In this document: piece after piece, positions 28,701 to 37,741 of the stretch
Position numbering within the stretch: the first letter of the stretch is position 1
How the letters are laid out: every line of letters starts with the position of its first letter
Assembly (NCBI GenBank): GCA_016786765.1
Contig: JAEUUZ010000019.1
Coordinates: forward strand, 122,753 to 186,752
Source of the DNA: Chitinophagales bacterium
GTDB lineage: Bacteria; Bacteroidota; Bacteroidia; Chitinophagales; LD1
Reading direction: 5' to 3'
DNA length: 64,000 nt
Program-made: the position numbers and the translations under genes
Notes under the pieces: generated by a model
What the model was told of the DNA's origin: nothing
The model's database searches: none
Seen by the model: the letters and a program-made list of their open reading frames with translations, nothing else

Positions 28701-29983
28701 CCACCCGATGGTATTGCAGAAAGCGAACCTATGCCTGTTCCGGAACAGTTATTGAACGAAACGTTAGGTACATTCAACGTTAATGGAGGCGGCTGTGTAA
28801 TAATTACAGTATCGCGCCTCACGCAATTGGCGGCATCATTCGCTGTAAACACATAGGTTCCGGCAGATAAGCCAGAAATCGACAATGCACTTGAACCGGT
28901 TGACCAACCGTAAGTTATTGGCGCATTACCTCCTGTTAACGTTGCTGTTGCCGTTCCATTATTACCGCCATTGCAGCTCACATTTGTGGATGCTGATATA
29001 TTTGAATTAAGTGTTCCCGGCAAGGTAACAACAACATCATCGGTTACAACAACAGGTGTACCACCTGAACATGGAATGTAGGTAGCCCGAGCAGTGTATG
29101 TAGTTGAACTGTTGGATGGACAAACATTAACCGTATTCCCTGTACCAATCACAGTAGCGCCCTCCAACCAATCAACAGAAACGATACTCGCTCCGTTTGG
29201 TGTAAAACGATAGGCAGAATTGGTTGAATTATACACCGTTAAATTTCTTCCGGGTACTGCAAAACCAACTGTTCCGGTAGCATTTTGAATACCTTCAATT
29301 GCTAAACCATCATTCCAACCGCTACAAGACTCTTTACGTTGCGTATATATTTCGATGGCATTGGTAGTCTCATACAATACAATTTGGTGTGTTGCATGAT
29401 CAGTTCCCCAACAGCTTCCAACTAAAAATATATCATCATACATTGGTATATCATAATACGAAACCACAAAAATTCGACAAGGAAAAGTGCCAATAATTTG
29501 ATACTTAATGGTACCACCTTGTGACGGGTCAATATCGTGATAGGGTCCGAAAATTGCGTTTGTGTAAACAGATGTTGAAGGAATTGGAGATGCAGCTGTT
29601 ATATCCCAATCGCAATAGGTGCCGGCATTGGTTAAATCGAAGCTAATTAAGCCATTGGCACCTATCACCAACTGATTATATGAATTGCCGAAAAAACAAA
29701 AAGTAAAAGGAAGGTTGATTGGACTTGTCCAAATATCATCGTCATTAACAATAACAGGAGTACCTGCCGTGTAACTAAAGGGAGTGTAAGGAATAGCACT
29801 AACGCCATAGGTGGTTGTGTTTCCGGAAGGGAAAGGCGTTGCAGTAAGATTAGTACAATTAGTGCCACAGGGCAAACTCACATTACTACCAGCATTTACA
29901 TTTGGGCATCCGGGTTGAGCGAAAACATAAACTGTGCAAAATGTTGTGAGAAACAAAAAACAAAAGCGTAAAAAGTTGATCAT
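25769..29983 (-). CDS. large SprB-repeat-type adhesin with T9SS type B tail
   Basis: Surface protein of 1404 residues. Order: signal peptide (1-22, ending VFAQP); a globular N-terminal domain (about 25-270, with GYSxY-like aromatic blocks); then 12 repeats of about 75 residues. Repeats 1-5 and the last one are SprB-like (CNGGNNGT, YxWSTG, GTYxxTVTD, NGC). Repeats 6-11 are a second type (SCxxxSxxLTA, YxWS.G, VTVTNxxNGCTA, TQDITxP). The final 85 residues are a gliding-motility C-terminal sorting domain (PNAFSPNQDGVND, IFNRWG, ITLLR). SprB-like proteins are moved or displayed on the surface by T9SS-dependent gliding machinery. No PorP/SprF gene is adjacent. Confidence 0.88.
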   Translation of the reverse strand: MINFLRFCFLFLTTFCTVYVFAQPGCPNVNAGSNVSLPCGTNCTNLTATPFPSGNTTTYGVSAIPYTPFSYTAGTPVIVNDDDIWTSPINLPFTFCFFGNSYNQLVIGANGLISFDLTNAGTYCDWDITAASPIPSTSVYTNAIFGPYHDIDPSQGGTIKYQIIGTFPCRIFVVSYYDIPMYDDIFLVGSCWGTDHATHQIVLYETTNAIEIYTQRKESCSGWNDGLAIEGIQNATGTVGFAVPGRNLTVYNSTNSAYRFTPNGASIVSVDWLEGATVIGTGNTVNVCPSNSSTTYTARATYIPCSGGTPVVVTDDVVVTLPGTLNSNISASTNVSCNGGNNGTATATLTGGNAPITYGWSTGSSALSISGLSAGTYVFTANDAANCVRRDTVIITQPPPLTLNVPNVSFNNCSGTGIGSLSAIPSGGTPGYTYAWSSTAQTDSVLDNVSAGSYTVTMTDANGCTATQSGSITITNAPIVFGAPTITGATCSTGGSIVTNVSGGVGTLTYAWSTGAVTTGLTNVPAGTYDLTVTDQSSCSATVSYTVPSGVGAVTLQTPTITNVQCNGGNNGSITVNATGGTGTLTYTWGGGQTTPTISTLTAGTYSITVSDPTGCSATTTYIVTQPAAIVVNAPVITSATCSTGGSIATNVTGGSGTFTYLWSNGQTAATATNLASGSYTVTYTDQTTLCTATGTYNVGLIGVLPNIFVATPAPISCATVSQTLTATSVTPGATFTWSTGATSANITASTGGTYTVTALDPNNGCTASSSVVVSMDTITPLVLIPDPDTLTCLVATSTVGAATSAPTPTFVWSDGNTNQSFTVIAPGPFSVTVTNTVNGCTASAATAVIQDITAPSLSVANNGNLDCVNLSIDVTATTNVSNAAYVWSSGGTAAVNTVSSPGPYSVTVTNPSNGCTSTGSNTVTQDITVPTLTITPSTLLTCLQPSQLLVSTTSAVTPSYSWSDGTTTANNTVSSGGLYSLTVTDLTNGCTAFAAENVAEDKVAPAVNLTTPVQLTCIVTSADITVSTDATNASYLWNTGDITTLISTTSPDQYTVTVTNTDNGCTASNVSTVTQDIITPSISISTPPLLGCAITSVNLTAASNAVNPFYNWSTGASGITLNVTSSGTYTVTVINQQNGCTASASQLVGDAPPLVVDETVVQPLCNTFPNSGSIVLNVTSGSPQYSYSWSIGSSQVGLNNLTEGTYSATVVDQQGCTVVKTYTLIYQYNFSIDATSMPTINMGESVDLGYTITGTAGTLTNVWSPNINLSSTTTDIVTASPLSTIRYRIDVTNQVGCLAYDTVTVVVIPDYQYYVPNAFSPNQDGVNDEYEIFGKKKNWKFLDMQIFNRWGERVFTSSDINFRWDGRFKGQLLTPQVLVYTLQITFIDGHSEMLQRGSITLLR

Positions 29984-30113
29984 GGTTGAATTTAATTGGG
30001 ATAATAGCTAAAGCTATAATTTTATGTATTAACTAAAAAGGTAGATGATTTATTTCATAAAACGTTGCTTTGTTCTTCAACTATCGCTATTATTTATCCA
30101 TTAAACGCAAAAA

Positions 30114-30140
30114 AGGAGTCAAACACAACGTTAGACTCCT
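30114..30140 (-). terminator. terminator after the propeller protein gene
   Basis: AGGAGTC(AAAC) / (GTTA)GACTCCT stem of 11 positions with one mismatch and loop ACAAC, with a T-rich run on the minus strand side. It lies 25 bases after the stop at 30165. Confidence 0.75.
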
Positions 30141-30164
30141 CCAAAAAACATAGCGATATTTTGC

Positions 30165-32306
30165 TTATTGCTTTACTATTCGACCCAAATAGGAATGTTT
30201 ACTATCTTGGATTTCAATAAAATACATACCTGCTTTTAAGTTACTCAAATCAATTTGATGCCCTGACAAAACACCATTGTTGCATAATTGTCCATATGTG
30301 TCTATTACTCGATACTTCTCATTCCCTTCAAAATCACCAGTAACATTTACAATAGCATTTGTAGGATTAGGAAAAAAGAACAACGCATTTTCTACTTTAG
30401 TTTCAATACCGGTAGCCGTAGCGCTTCTATTGACACTCACTCCTGCATCGGCATGCGAAATCCACAACGACCCTTTTTTGTCTACAAGAATTTCATCGTT
30501 CTGTGCACTCAACAATTGCGATACTGTAGTTGGGTGAAGGAATTGAAAATTACCATTAAAGTATTTGTACACTCCTCCATTGCCATCACTCATATTGAAG
30601 TAAACCGTATCCTGATTAAAATCAATATCAACAACAAAGTCGTTTGTTTGTGCATTCGGTAATCCAATAACTGTATACTGTGTTCCATCATAATACATAG
30701 CTCTACTATTGTTCGCCCCAAACCAAATCGTATTATTTTTATCGGCAACAATTGTTTGAATAGCTTCTGCTCCCAATAGTTGTGGCACTGCATTATGGTC
30801 AATAACAACTGAAGTTCCGAAATCAACATCATACTGAATAACTCCTTTACTGGTTCCTATCCACAACGTGCGTCTTTGTTCGTCATATTTCAACGATAAG
30901 AAATAACGACTAGGAATATTTCCAATAACCTTGGTAGTCGAAATTCCATCGTATTTCAACAGACCATCACCATTCACTATCCAAATTGTTCCATCGGGCA
31001 TAACATCATAATCGTAAACATCATTCGACAATCCATTCAAAAGTTTAGGTACAGCATCAAACGTAGTTCCATCATATATGTACATCATGTTCCCGTAATC
31101 GATGTAATACATATTGCCATTCAAAAACTTAATATTTCCGGCCATATTGTACTTCGATGGAATGGTTAGATATGGGGTCCAATTATGCAAGGCCTCGTCA
31201 TAATTAAGGAGCTGATTGGCAGAAGCAATAATTACACCTCCAGTAGGCTTTTCTGCAACAGCGCGAATATGATTCGAAGCAAAGGGATATTGACGCGCAT
31301 CAATTGTGCTGCTTGTTGAAGAGGAAAGTGTATACAACATTACCTCCGCTCCGGTATTAAAATAGTATGTGTTGTTTTGTACACGTAACAGGCGTGATGC
31401 CATGGCTTGTTGTGGAACCGACTGAATAAAATCCCAACCTGTACCGTTCCATTTGTACACATTATTCATATCGGAAAAAAGAATCAACTCATCGGCATCA
31501 TTACGAATTATATTCACCACATTCTCGCCCTGTTGCAAACCTATAGTGGCTTTTCTTAAGATGCCATTTTTTTGATGAATAACAATTTGATTGGCATTTT
31601 GCAAAATGCAGGTGGCGCTATCAATGGTAAATAGCGAAACAGCAATTGGAGAGCAACCTTGAAAAATGATATTCAGTCCCAATTCTCCGGGCCCCAATGT
31701 GGCCGTATCTATTGGATTCTGAAATGAATCAATCACCGTTCCGGTAACAACATCAGTAATCAGGTTGGTTGTTCCATTAAAGACTGCTACTTTTTGGTGA
31801 GTTAAAAAATCGAAACCCCATGCATTGTATACCCATGCGTTTGAAGGCGCATCATTGATTTTTGTGTAAGTACCATTGGCAGGATTAAATCGAAAAAGTC
31901 CTAGATCAGATTCCATCCAAATTTTTCCGAAATGATCGAAACGCATATTCTTCAAAAACATATTTTGCGGGAAGGGATACGATTCGAATGAGGTTCCGTT
32001 CCAACGGGCCAAACCATTATCGTAAGTGCCAATCCAAGTATCACCGGTCAGTGCATTGGTAAGAATTCTTTCTACAGAAGAAGACAATAACCCGGCTTCC
32101 CCTTTATGAATAAATGTTTTTGCACTTGTCGTTTGATCTACCTTAATGATACCTCCTTTGGCTGTTATCCATAAGGTGTTGTTCTTCACTAATGCATCGG
32201 TGGTAGAGGTAATGTTGGAAAAATTCTCCCAGCCTGCGGCAAAAGATTTGCTTACCATAAGCAGCGACAATACTACAATTGGAAAGAAATTGCTTTTTGT
32301 TTTCAT
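30165..32306 (-). CDS. secreted beta-propeller protein with T9SS type A sorting domain
   Basis: The start at 32306 is preferred over an in-frame ATG at 32357 because it opens directly with a signal peptide (MKTKSNFFPIVVLSLLMVSK, then FAAGW). The 713-residue product has repeated propeller blades of the two-component-regulator type (for example TLWITAKGGIIKVD, TWIGTYDNGLARWNG, TIWIVNGDGLLKYDG, TLWIGTSKGVIQYD and TIWFGANNSR), probably forming one or two propellers. The last 75 residues are a T9SS type A domain (FFPNPTNAIVNVTG, LSNLKAGMYFIEI, GRIVKQ). No histidine kinase domain follows, so it is a secreted binding or structural protein, not a sensor kinase. Confidence 0.85.
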   Translation of the reverse strand: MKTKSNFFPIVVLSLLMVSKSFAAGWENFSNITSTTDALVKNNTLWITAKGGIIKVDQTTSAKTFIHKGEAGLLSSSVERILTNALTGDTWIGTYDNGLARWNGTSFESYPFPQNMFLKNMRFDHFGKIWMESDLGLFRFNPANGTYTKINDAPSNAWVYNAWGFDFLTHQKVAVFNGTTNLITDVVTGTVIDSFQNPIDTATLGPGELGLNIIFQGCSPIAVSLFTIDSATCILQNANQIVIHQKNGILRKATIGLQQGENVVNIIRNDADELILFSDMNNVYKWNGTGWDFIQSVPQQAMASRLLRVQNNTYYFNTGAEVMLYTLSSSTSSTIDARQYPFASNHIRAVAEKPTGGVIIASANQLLNYDEALHNWTPYLTIPSKYNMAGNIKFLNGNMYYIDYGNMMYIYDGTTFDAVPKLLNGLSNDVYDYDVMPDGTIWIVNGDGLLKYDGISTTKVIGNIPSRYFLSLKYDEQRRTLWIGTSKGVIQYDVDFGTSVVIDHNAVPQLLGAEAIQTIVADKNNTIWFGANNSRAMYYDGTQYTVIGLPNAQTNDFVVDIDFNQDTVYFNMSDGNGGVYKYFNGNFQFLHPTTVSQLLSAQNDEILVDKKGSLWISHADAGVSVNRSATATGIETKVENALFFFPNPTNAIVNVTGDFEGNEKYRVIDTYGQLCNNGVLSGHQIDLSNLKAGMYFIEIQDSKHSYLGRIVKQ

Positions 32307-32513
32307 ATACTTTGAATTTTGTGACTGTAAAGGAAGTCTTCCTTTGCAATATAACACAATCTGTTTATTGAATTATATTAAAAGTCTGATGTAAAATGAG
32401 TGGTCTACAACCACAATAGTAAACTATACATTATATTTCAATAATTATAGCTATTTTAGAATACAAAAGGGAACAAGAAAACATCTGTTTGGGCGTTTAA
32501 TAAATTAAAAGTC

Positions 32514-34025
32514 ATGAAAAAAGCATCTTCTGCGCTTTTTGAACTCGTTCAATCGCTGAGTCTTTCCGAAAAGAGATACATTCATCTATACCTTTCAAAG
32601 CACAGCAAAGAAGCTACAAACCGCTATACAGAATTCTTTGAACAGCTAAGCGAACCAAAAACATACAACGAACATTTGCTCTTTTCGCAATTTCCAAAAG
32701 GGACAACAAAAAATGATTTTGCAGTACTCAAGAAGCAACTCTACGAACAAATACTCCATGGCCTTGCTACGTATGACGTATTTGCCAACCCAGAGCAACA
32801 GCTTTCTCGGGGCATTTACGAATGCAGAATTCTAATGCAAAAAGGACTTTTTCAACAAGCCGAAAAGAGAATTATAGCTATGGCTGAAAAGGCAGATGAA
32901 ATGGACATCCAAGAATTAAAACTGCAAATCCATCAACTTAAACTGCAACTGATAGCGCGCAACTATTATCGACATACAAAAGAATCTACCATAGAAGAAT
33001 GGCAACAGGAAGCAGACGGTATTCTCCAAAAAATACAAACATCGATACAGTATAAATATTTAAGCAATAAAGTGTATCAAATGCAGTATGCCAGTGGTGT
33101 TCGTGGTTCTGTGTTAGCCAAACGAATGGAAAGTATTACACAACAAAATGCGTTTATGGATATCAAAAATGCAACAACACAGCGCGCACGATTAGACTAT
33201 TTCCAAATCAATGCCCTTTATCATTTTACCAATTCTGAACCGCAAAAGGCCTATGAATACAACAAAAAACTACTTGAAGAATTAGAAGCAACGCCATTAT
33301 TGATGCAAATTAATGCCGATAGATATTTCGCTGTGCTCAATAACTTTTTGATTGACTGTTTTATTTTAAAAGAATTCAACACCTTAGAGGAAGGTCTGGA
33401 AAAACTGAAAGGGCTGAGTAAAATCAGCACCTTCCGAAAACTTTCGAATTTTGAAGCCAACAGTTTTCGCCTTAGCACCCAATTGCAATTGAACTATTGG
33501 ATGGAACAAGGAAACTTCAATAGTATTATCCGAAGTATACCGGAAGTGCAAAACGGCATAAAGCGCTTCGAACAAAAAATTGTAATCCATACACGGTTCA
33601 CACTATTATATTTGTTGGCGTACGGTTGTTTTATCGTTGAAAAATATGACGATGCCATTGACTTACTCCAACCCATCTTACAGGAAAAAGAGACCAAGGT
33701 GGTGGAAGATATTCAGTTTGGTGCCCGTATGTTACAAATGCTTTGTTTCTTCGAGAAAAACGAAATGCTTTTAGTACAATCTTTTATTCAATCGTTACGC
33801 AAAACTATACTTCAAAAAAAACTAAATCTACCTGTACACAAACTTGTTATCAAGTATATACAACAAGTAAGCAAAGGAAAATTGAATTACGCTTCTTTAG
33901 CCGAAAAAATGGAAGAAGTCATTCATGGCGAAGGACAAAAAAACGAACTCAACTTATTTAACTTTTCACTTTGGGCACGTGCAAAACGAGATGATGTTAC
34001 GATAAAAGAAATATGGAAAAAATAA
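32514..34025 (+). CDS. all-helical repeat protein, unknown function
   Basis: A 503-residue soluble protein with no signal peptide. It is rich in Gln, Glu, Lys and Leu and looks almost entirely alpha-helical, with TPR-like pairs (for example ECRILMQKGLFQQAEKRIIA, ALYHFTNSEPQKAYEYNKKL, EKYDDAIDLLQPIL). The N-terminal MKKASSALFELVQSLSLSEK is a conserved opening of a Bacteroidota family that I cannot link to a function. It may be a scaffold or regulatory partner. The flanking genes are on the other strand, so it is monocistronic. Confidence 0.7.
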   Translation: MKKASSALFELVQSLSLSEKRYIHLYLSKHSKEATNRYTEFFEQLSEPKTYNEHLLFSQFPKGTTKNDFAVLKKQLYEQILHGLATYDVFANPEQQLSRGIYECRILMQKGLFQQAEKRIIAMAEKADEMDIQELKLQIHQLKLQLIARNYYRHTKESTIEEWQQEADGILQKIQTSIQYKYLSNKVYQMQYASGVRGSVLAKRMESITQQNAFMDIKNATTQRARLDYFQINALYHFTNSEPQKAYEYNKKLLEELEATPLLMQINADRYFAVLNNFLIDCFILKEFNTLEEGLEKLKGLSKISTFRKLSNFEANSFRLSTQLQLNYWMEQGNFNSIIRSIPEVQNGIKRFEQKIVIHTRFTLLYLLAYGCFIVEKYDDAIDLLQPILQEKETKVVEDIQFGARMLQMLCFFEKNEMLLVQSFIQSLRKTILQKKLNLPVHKLVIKYIQQVSKGKLNYASLAEKMEEVIHGEGQKNELNLFNFSLWARAKRDDVTIKEIWKK

Positions 34026-34042
34026 AAATCCCCATTTAATAA

Positions 34043-35023
34043 TTAACGCGCTGAAATTTTTGTGGGAATTACTTGTTGGATTGTCCCATCAGCATTGTAA
34101 AATAATTTATCCATGCATATCGAACGCCTATACCATTTCTTTAAGCCATGGGGGTTAGCGTTTGGATGGTTGCGAAAAAACAAATCGGAAGTATGATAAA
34201 ACAAATAACATTGCCCTCTATAACTTGCAATTGATGCATGATTAGTGCCACTGTTTACTTTATCTAACAGCACTCCTTTGTAGGTGAATGGCCCATAAGG
34301 ACTCTCGCTCATGCCATACAAAATCTTGCCTTTTCCGGAATACGAAATATAGTATTTACCATTATACTTGTGCATCCAAACAGCTTCAAAAAAATGATTT
34401 ACGCCTTTAACGATGCGTACAGTATCATTAAAAGAAACCATATCCTTATTCAACTTCACAATATTTACAGTATTCTGCCCGAATAATAAATACGCAGAAC
34501 TATCGTCATCCATAAAAACACAAGGATCTATGAGGCCGCGATTGGCAATAACACCTGGTGTTTCCCGAGATATTAAAGGCGCTCCAAGCGAATCCGTAAA
34601 TGGCCCGTAAGGTTTATCTGCTACAGCAACACCAATATAATTTTTATCGGTTGGGTAATAGAAATAATACTTCCCGTTACGGGCTGCACAATCCGGTGCC
34701 CATGCCCATTTTTTTGCCCAACGTAAACTATCTAGTGCTAATACAACTCCATGATCGGTCCATGTTTTCATGTCTGTTGTAGAGAACACATGCCAATCGC
34801 TCATATTAAACCATTTGGCATTTTCTTTATCATGCGAAGGATAAACATAAAGCGTATCATTAAATACATGTGCTGAAGGATCGGCTGTATACATATGTGT
34901 AATGAAAGGATTTTGCGCAGAGCAAGTTGATTTGCCCCCAATAAACAACAGCAATCCTAACACTACAGATGTGGAGGTCTTATTGGCTAGAGTAATTACC
35001 CAAATGGTTTTAAGGAATTGCAT
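34043..35023 (-). CDS. glycoside hydrolase family 43 protein
   Basis: Predicted secreted enzyme acting on arabinose- or xylose-containing glycans. Five-bladed propeller features of GH43: the catalytic-base region TADPSAHVFNDTLYVYPSHD, the pKa-modulating Asp in LIDPCVFMDDD, and the general acid Glu in FFEAVWMHKYNGKYY; all three acidic residues are present. An export signal is likely (hydrophobic VVLGLLLFIGG before SAQN). The start at 35023 is chosen because an in-frame ATG at 35065 lies inside the terminator of the upstream gene. The substrate is not predictable. Confidence 0.88.
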   Translation of the reverse strand: MQFLKTIWVITLANKTSTSVVLGLLLFIGGKSTCSAQNPFITHMYTADPSAHVFNDTLYVYPSHDKENAKWFNMSDWHVFSTTDMKTWTDHGVVLALDSLRWAKKWAWAPDCAARNGKYYFYYPTDKNYIGVAVADKPYGPFTDSLGAPLISRETPGVIANRGLIDPCVFMDDDSSAYLLFGQNTVNIVKLNKDMVSFNDTVRIVKGVNHFFEAVWMHKYNGKYYISYSGKGKILYGMSESPYGPFTYKGVLLDKVNSGTNHASIASYRGQCYLFYHTSDLFFRNHPNANPHGLKKWYRRSICMDKLFYNADGTIQQVIPTKISAR

Positions 35024-35056
35024 TTCTCCAAAATAACAAATGAATAGTAGAAACAA

Positions 35057-35084
35057 AAAAGCCAACTCGATTGAGTTGGCTTTT
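35057..35084 (-). terminator. terminator after the acyl-CoA dehydrogenase gene
   Basis: Perfect 12-bp stem (AAAAGCCAACTC / GAGTTGGCTTTT) with loop GATT and T residues on the minus strand side. Confidence 0.88.
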
Positions 35085-35104
35085 AACTATTATAAAGTGC
35101 TTTA

Positions 35105-36244
35105 TTAACTCAACACACTTCTTGAAATCACAATACGTTGCACCTCTGAAGTACCTTCGTAAATTTGGGTAATCTTCGCATCGCGCATCAAACGCTCTAC
35201 ATGGTATTCTTTTACAAAACCGTATCCGCCATGGATTTGAACAGCCTCAACGGTTGTGCGCATCGCTACTTCCGAAGCAAACACTTTCGCCATCGAAGAT
35301 GCCACATCATAATTTTCGTGTGCATCTTTCAATGCTGCAGCTTTGTATACTAATAAACGTGCAGCTTCAATTTCGGTAGCCATATCTGCCAATTTAAATG
35401 CAATGGCTTGGTGCTGAATAATTTCTTTCCCAAATGCTCTACGTTGTTTTGCATAATCAGCTGCTAATTCATAAGCTCCGGCAGCAATACCCAATGCTTG
35501 AGCGGCAATACCGATTCTTCCGCCTGCCAATGTTTTCATGGCGAATTTAAAACCGAAACCTTCTTCACCAATACGATTAGCTTTCGGCACTTTAACATCA
35601 TTGAACAATAACGTGTGGGTGTCCGAAGAACGAATCCCTAGTTTATCTTCTTTCTTACCAACAATAAAGCCTTCCATCCCTTTCTCTACAATCAACACAT
35701 CAATTCCTTTACTCCCTTTAGATGGATCGGTTTGCGCAATAACTAAATAAATTGATGCGCAACCTCCGTTTGTAATCCAGTTTTTGGTTCCGTTCAAAAT
35801 GTAATGTTCACCTTTATCAACGGCAGTTGTACGCTGCGATGTTGCATCTGAACCTGCTTCGGGCTCACTCAAACAAAAAGCACCTAACTTCTCTCCTTTC
35901 GCCAATGGTGTTAAATACTTCTGTTTTTGTTCTTCAGTACCAAACTCTTGTAAGCCCCAGCACACCAACGAGTTGTTCACCGACATCAATACCGATGATG
36001 AATTATCGATTTTAGAAATTTCCTCTAAAGCGATTACATAGCTCAACGTATCCAATCCGCTTCCACCGTATTTGGGATCTACCATCATACCTAAAAAGCC
36101 CAACTCGGCCATACCTTTCACCTGCTCTGCCGGCCAAATTTGATCGCTGTCGCGTTCAATCACTCCGGGTTTACAAACGCTGTTAGCGAAATCGCGAGCA
36201 GCTTTACGAATCATCAAATGTTCTTCTGTTAATGAAAAGTTCAT
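35105..36244 (-). CDS. acyl-CoA dehydrogenase (short/branched-chain type)
   Basis: FAD-dependent alpha,beta-dehydrogenation of acyl-CoA in fatty acid or branched-chain amino acid breakdown. 379 residues, normal length. The FAD-binding AFCLSEPEAGSDA (about 130-142) and YILNGTKNWITNGG blocks are present, as is the C-terminal QIHGGYGFVKEYHVERLMRD and the catalytic base Glu in QIYEGTSE. The best match by eye is butyryl-CoA or short-chain dehydrogenases, but chain-length preference is not certain. It is a single gene between terminators. Confidence 0.93.
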   Translation of the reverse strand: MNFSLTEEHLMIRKAARDFANSVCKPGVIERDSDQIWPAEQVKGMAELGFLGMMVDPKYGGSGLDTLSYVIALEEISKIDNSSSVLMSVNNSLVCWGLQEFGTEEQKQKYLTPLAKGEKLGAFCLSEPEAGSDATSQRTTAVDKGEHYILNGTKNWITNGGCASIYLVIAQTDPSKGSKGIDVLIVEKGMEGFIVGKKEDKLGIRSSDTHTLLFNDVKVPKANRIGEEGFGFKFAMKTLAGGRIGIAAQALGIAAGAYELAADYAKQRRAFGKEIIQHQAIAFKLADMATEIEAARLLVYKAAALKDAHENYDVASSMAKVFASEVAMRTTVEAVQIHGGYGFVKEYHVERLMRDAKITQIYEGTSEVQRIVISRSVLS

Positions 36245-36300
36245 GGTAGTATTTTTTGCGTGGCGAATATAAACAAATTGAGACTGAAACGAACAAAGAA

Positions 36301-36327
36301 AAAGGCTTGCTAAAAAAGCAAACCTTT
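36301..36327 (-). terminator. terminator after the nucleoside transporter gene
   Basis: Stem AAAGGCTTGC / GCAAACCTTT with one mismatch and loop TAAAAAA, with T-rich sequence following on the minus strand. Confidence 0.7.
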
Positions 36328-36372
36328 CAAATGATGAATAGCTAAAGAATTAGCCTCAATTCTTAGCAACGG

Positions 36373-37599
36373 TTACAATAGCAAACCCGCTAAAGTGGCC
36401 GACAGATAAGACGCCAATGTACCGCAAAGTAAGGCTTTTAGTCCCAGTTTAGCCAAATCAGCTCTACGTCCGGGTGCAATTTCACCAATACCGCCAATTT
36501 GAATACCAACTGACGAAAAGTTAGCAAAACCACAAAGCGCAAAACTGGCTATGGCCAATCCTTTTGGTGTTAAGGATGCTTTTAGAGAAGTTAAATTCAT
36601 GTAAGCTACAAATTCATTAATGGTTAATTTCTGCCCCATCATGGTAGCTACATTCGTAACGTCTTGTTGTGGAACGCCCATTGCATATGCCATTGGCCAA
36701 AAAATCCAACTAAAAATCATATTTAAACTCAAACCGGTATAAACATGCCCAAGAATATAATTTAGAAGTGCAATCAAGCCAATGAATCCAATCAACATGG
36801 CAATCACGTTTATTGAAATTTTCATACCATCACTCGCACCATGTGAAACGGCATCAATCAAGCTGCCATAAGTACTTTTCACTTCAATCGACACCTTTCC
36901 TTTGGTTTGCGATTCTTCCGTTTCAGGATAAACAATTTTTGAAATGACTAATGCACCCGGTGCAGCCATCAAACTCGCTGCTATCAAATATTCAGCAGGC
37001 ACACCCATATTCACATACACAATCAAAATTCCACCGGCAATACAGGCCATACTTCCGGCCATAGATGCAAGCAACTCGCTTTTAGTCATGCCTTCTAAAT
37101 ACGGACGAATCATTACCTGTGCCTCAACCTGACCAACAAAAGCGGACGCTACGTTAGATAAAGCTTCTGCACCACTCGCTTGCATAATGAAGTGAACACC
37201 ACGGGCTACAATAGCGACCAATCGTTGCATCAATCCAATGTGATACAACACCGCCACAATCACACACACCAATATAATAGTAGCCGGAATATTAAAAGCA
37301 AAAATAAAGGCATTGTTTGGGCCGAATACTTTCCCCGCCTCGGCAGGATTTGGCAATACACCGCCAAAAACAAACATGGCGCCTTCGCGTGCAAAGCCTT
37401 CAATTTTCTCCATTCCATGACCTAGCAATTGGAAAAACTTTGTAACCATTGGAACTTTTAAAATGAAAACAGCGAGTACAAGTTGCAATGCTAAACCACT
37501 CAATACCAAGCGGTAGTTAATCGCCTTTCGATTGTTTGAAAACAAAAAGGCTATCGCCAAAATCAGGACAATCCCTATTAATCCGGTAAATCTTTCCAT
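36373..37599 (-). CDS. nupC: concentrative nucleoside transporter (NupC/CNT family)
   Basis: Inner membrane symporter that takes up nucleosides with Na+ or H+. The 408-residue protein has about nine to ten hydrophobic helices. Conserved CNT blocks are visible: FVFGGVLP, the GQVEAQVMIRPYL gate motif (GxxEA, about residues 155-160), SMACIAGGILIVYV, and near the C-terminus SLTPKGLAIASFALCGFANF with GIQIGGIGEIAPGRR. It is monocistronic and divergent from the PI-PLC-like gene. It probably serves salvage of purines and pyrimidines. Confidence 0.93.
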   Translation of the reverse strand: MERFTGLIGIVLILAIAFLFSNNRKAINYRLVLSGLALQLVLAVFILKVPMVTKFFQLLGHGMEKIEGFAREGAMFVFGGVLPNPAEAGKVFGPNNAFIFAFNIPATIILVCVIVAVLYHIGLMQRLVAIVARGVHFIMQASGAEALSNVASAFVGQVEAQVMIRPYLEGMTKSELLASMAGSMACIAGGILIVYVNMGVPAEYLIAASLMAAPGALVISKIVYPETEESQTKGKVSIEVKSTYGSLIDAVSHGASDGMKISINVIAMLIGFIGLIALLNYILGHVYTGLSLNMIFSWIFWPMAYAMGVPQQDVTNVATMMGQKLTINEFVAYMNLTSLKASLTPKGLAIASFALCGFANFSSVGIQIGGIGEIAPGRRADLAKLGLKALLCGTLASYLSATLAGLLL

Positions 37600-37741
37600 G
37601 TGTTTGTTTTGATTAGCGCAATGTAATTATTTTTTTATTTCTAGAACTGATTGGATAAAAATAGCGTTTCGTTGATTATTAACTAAACGTAAAGTGTTTA
37701 TTAATAAAAGGATATAAATTGAATTTAAAACCAATCTAAAT

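Noticed and set aside
30165..32306. Hybrid two-component sensor
   Set aside because: The propeller repeats resemble sensor input domains, but no membrane helix, kinase or regulator domain follows; a T9SS tail does.
35024..35065. Longer start for the GH43 gene at 35065
   Set aside because: That start is inside the terminator of the upstream gene; ATG 35023 precedes the export signal.
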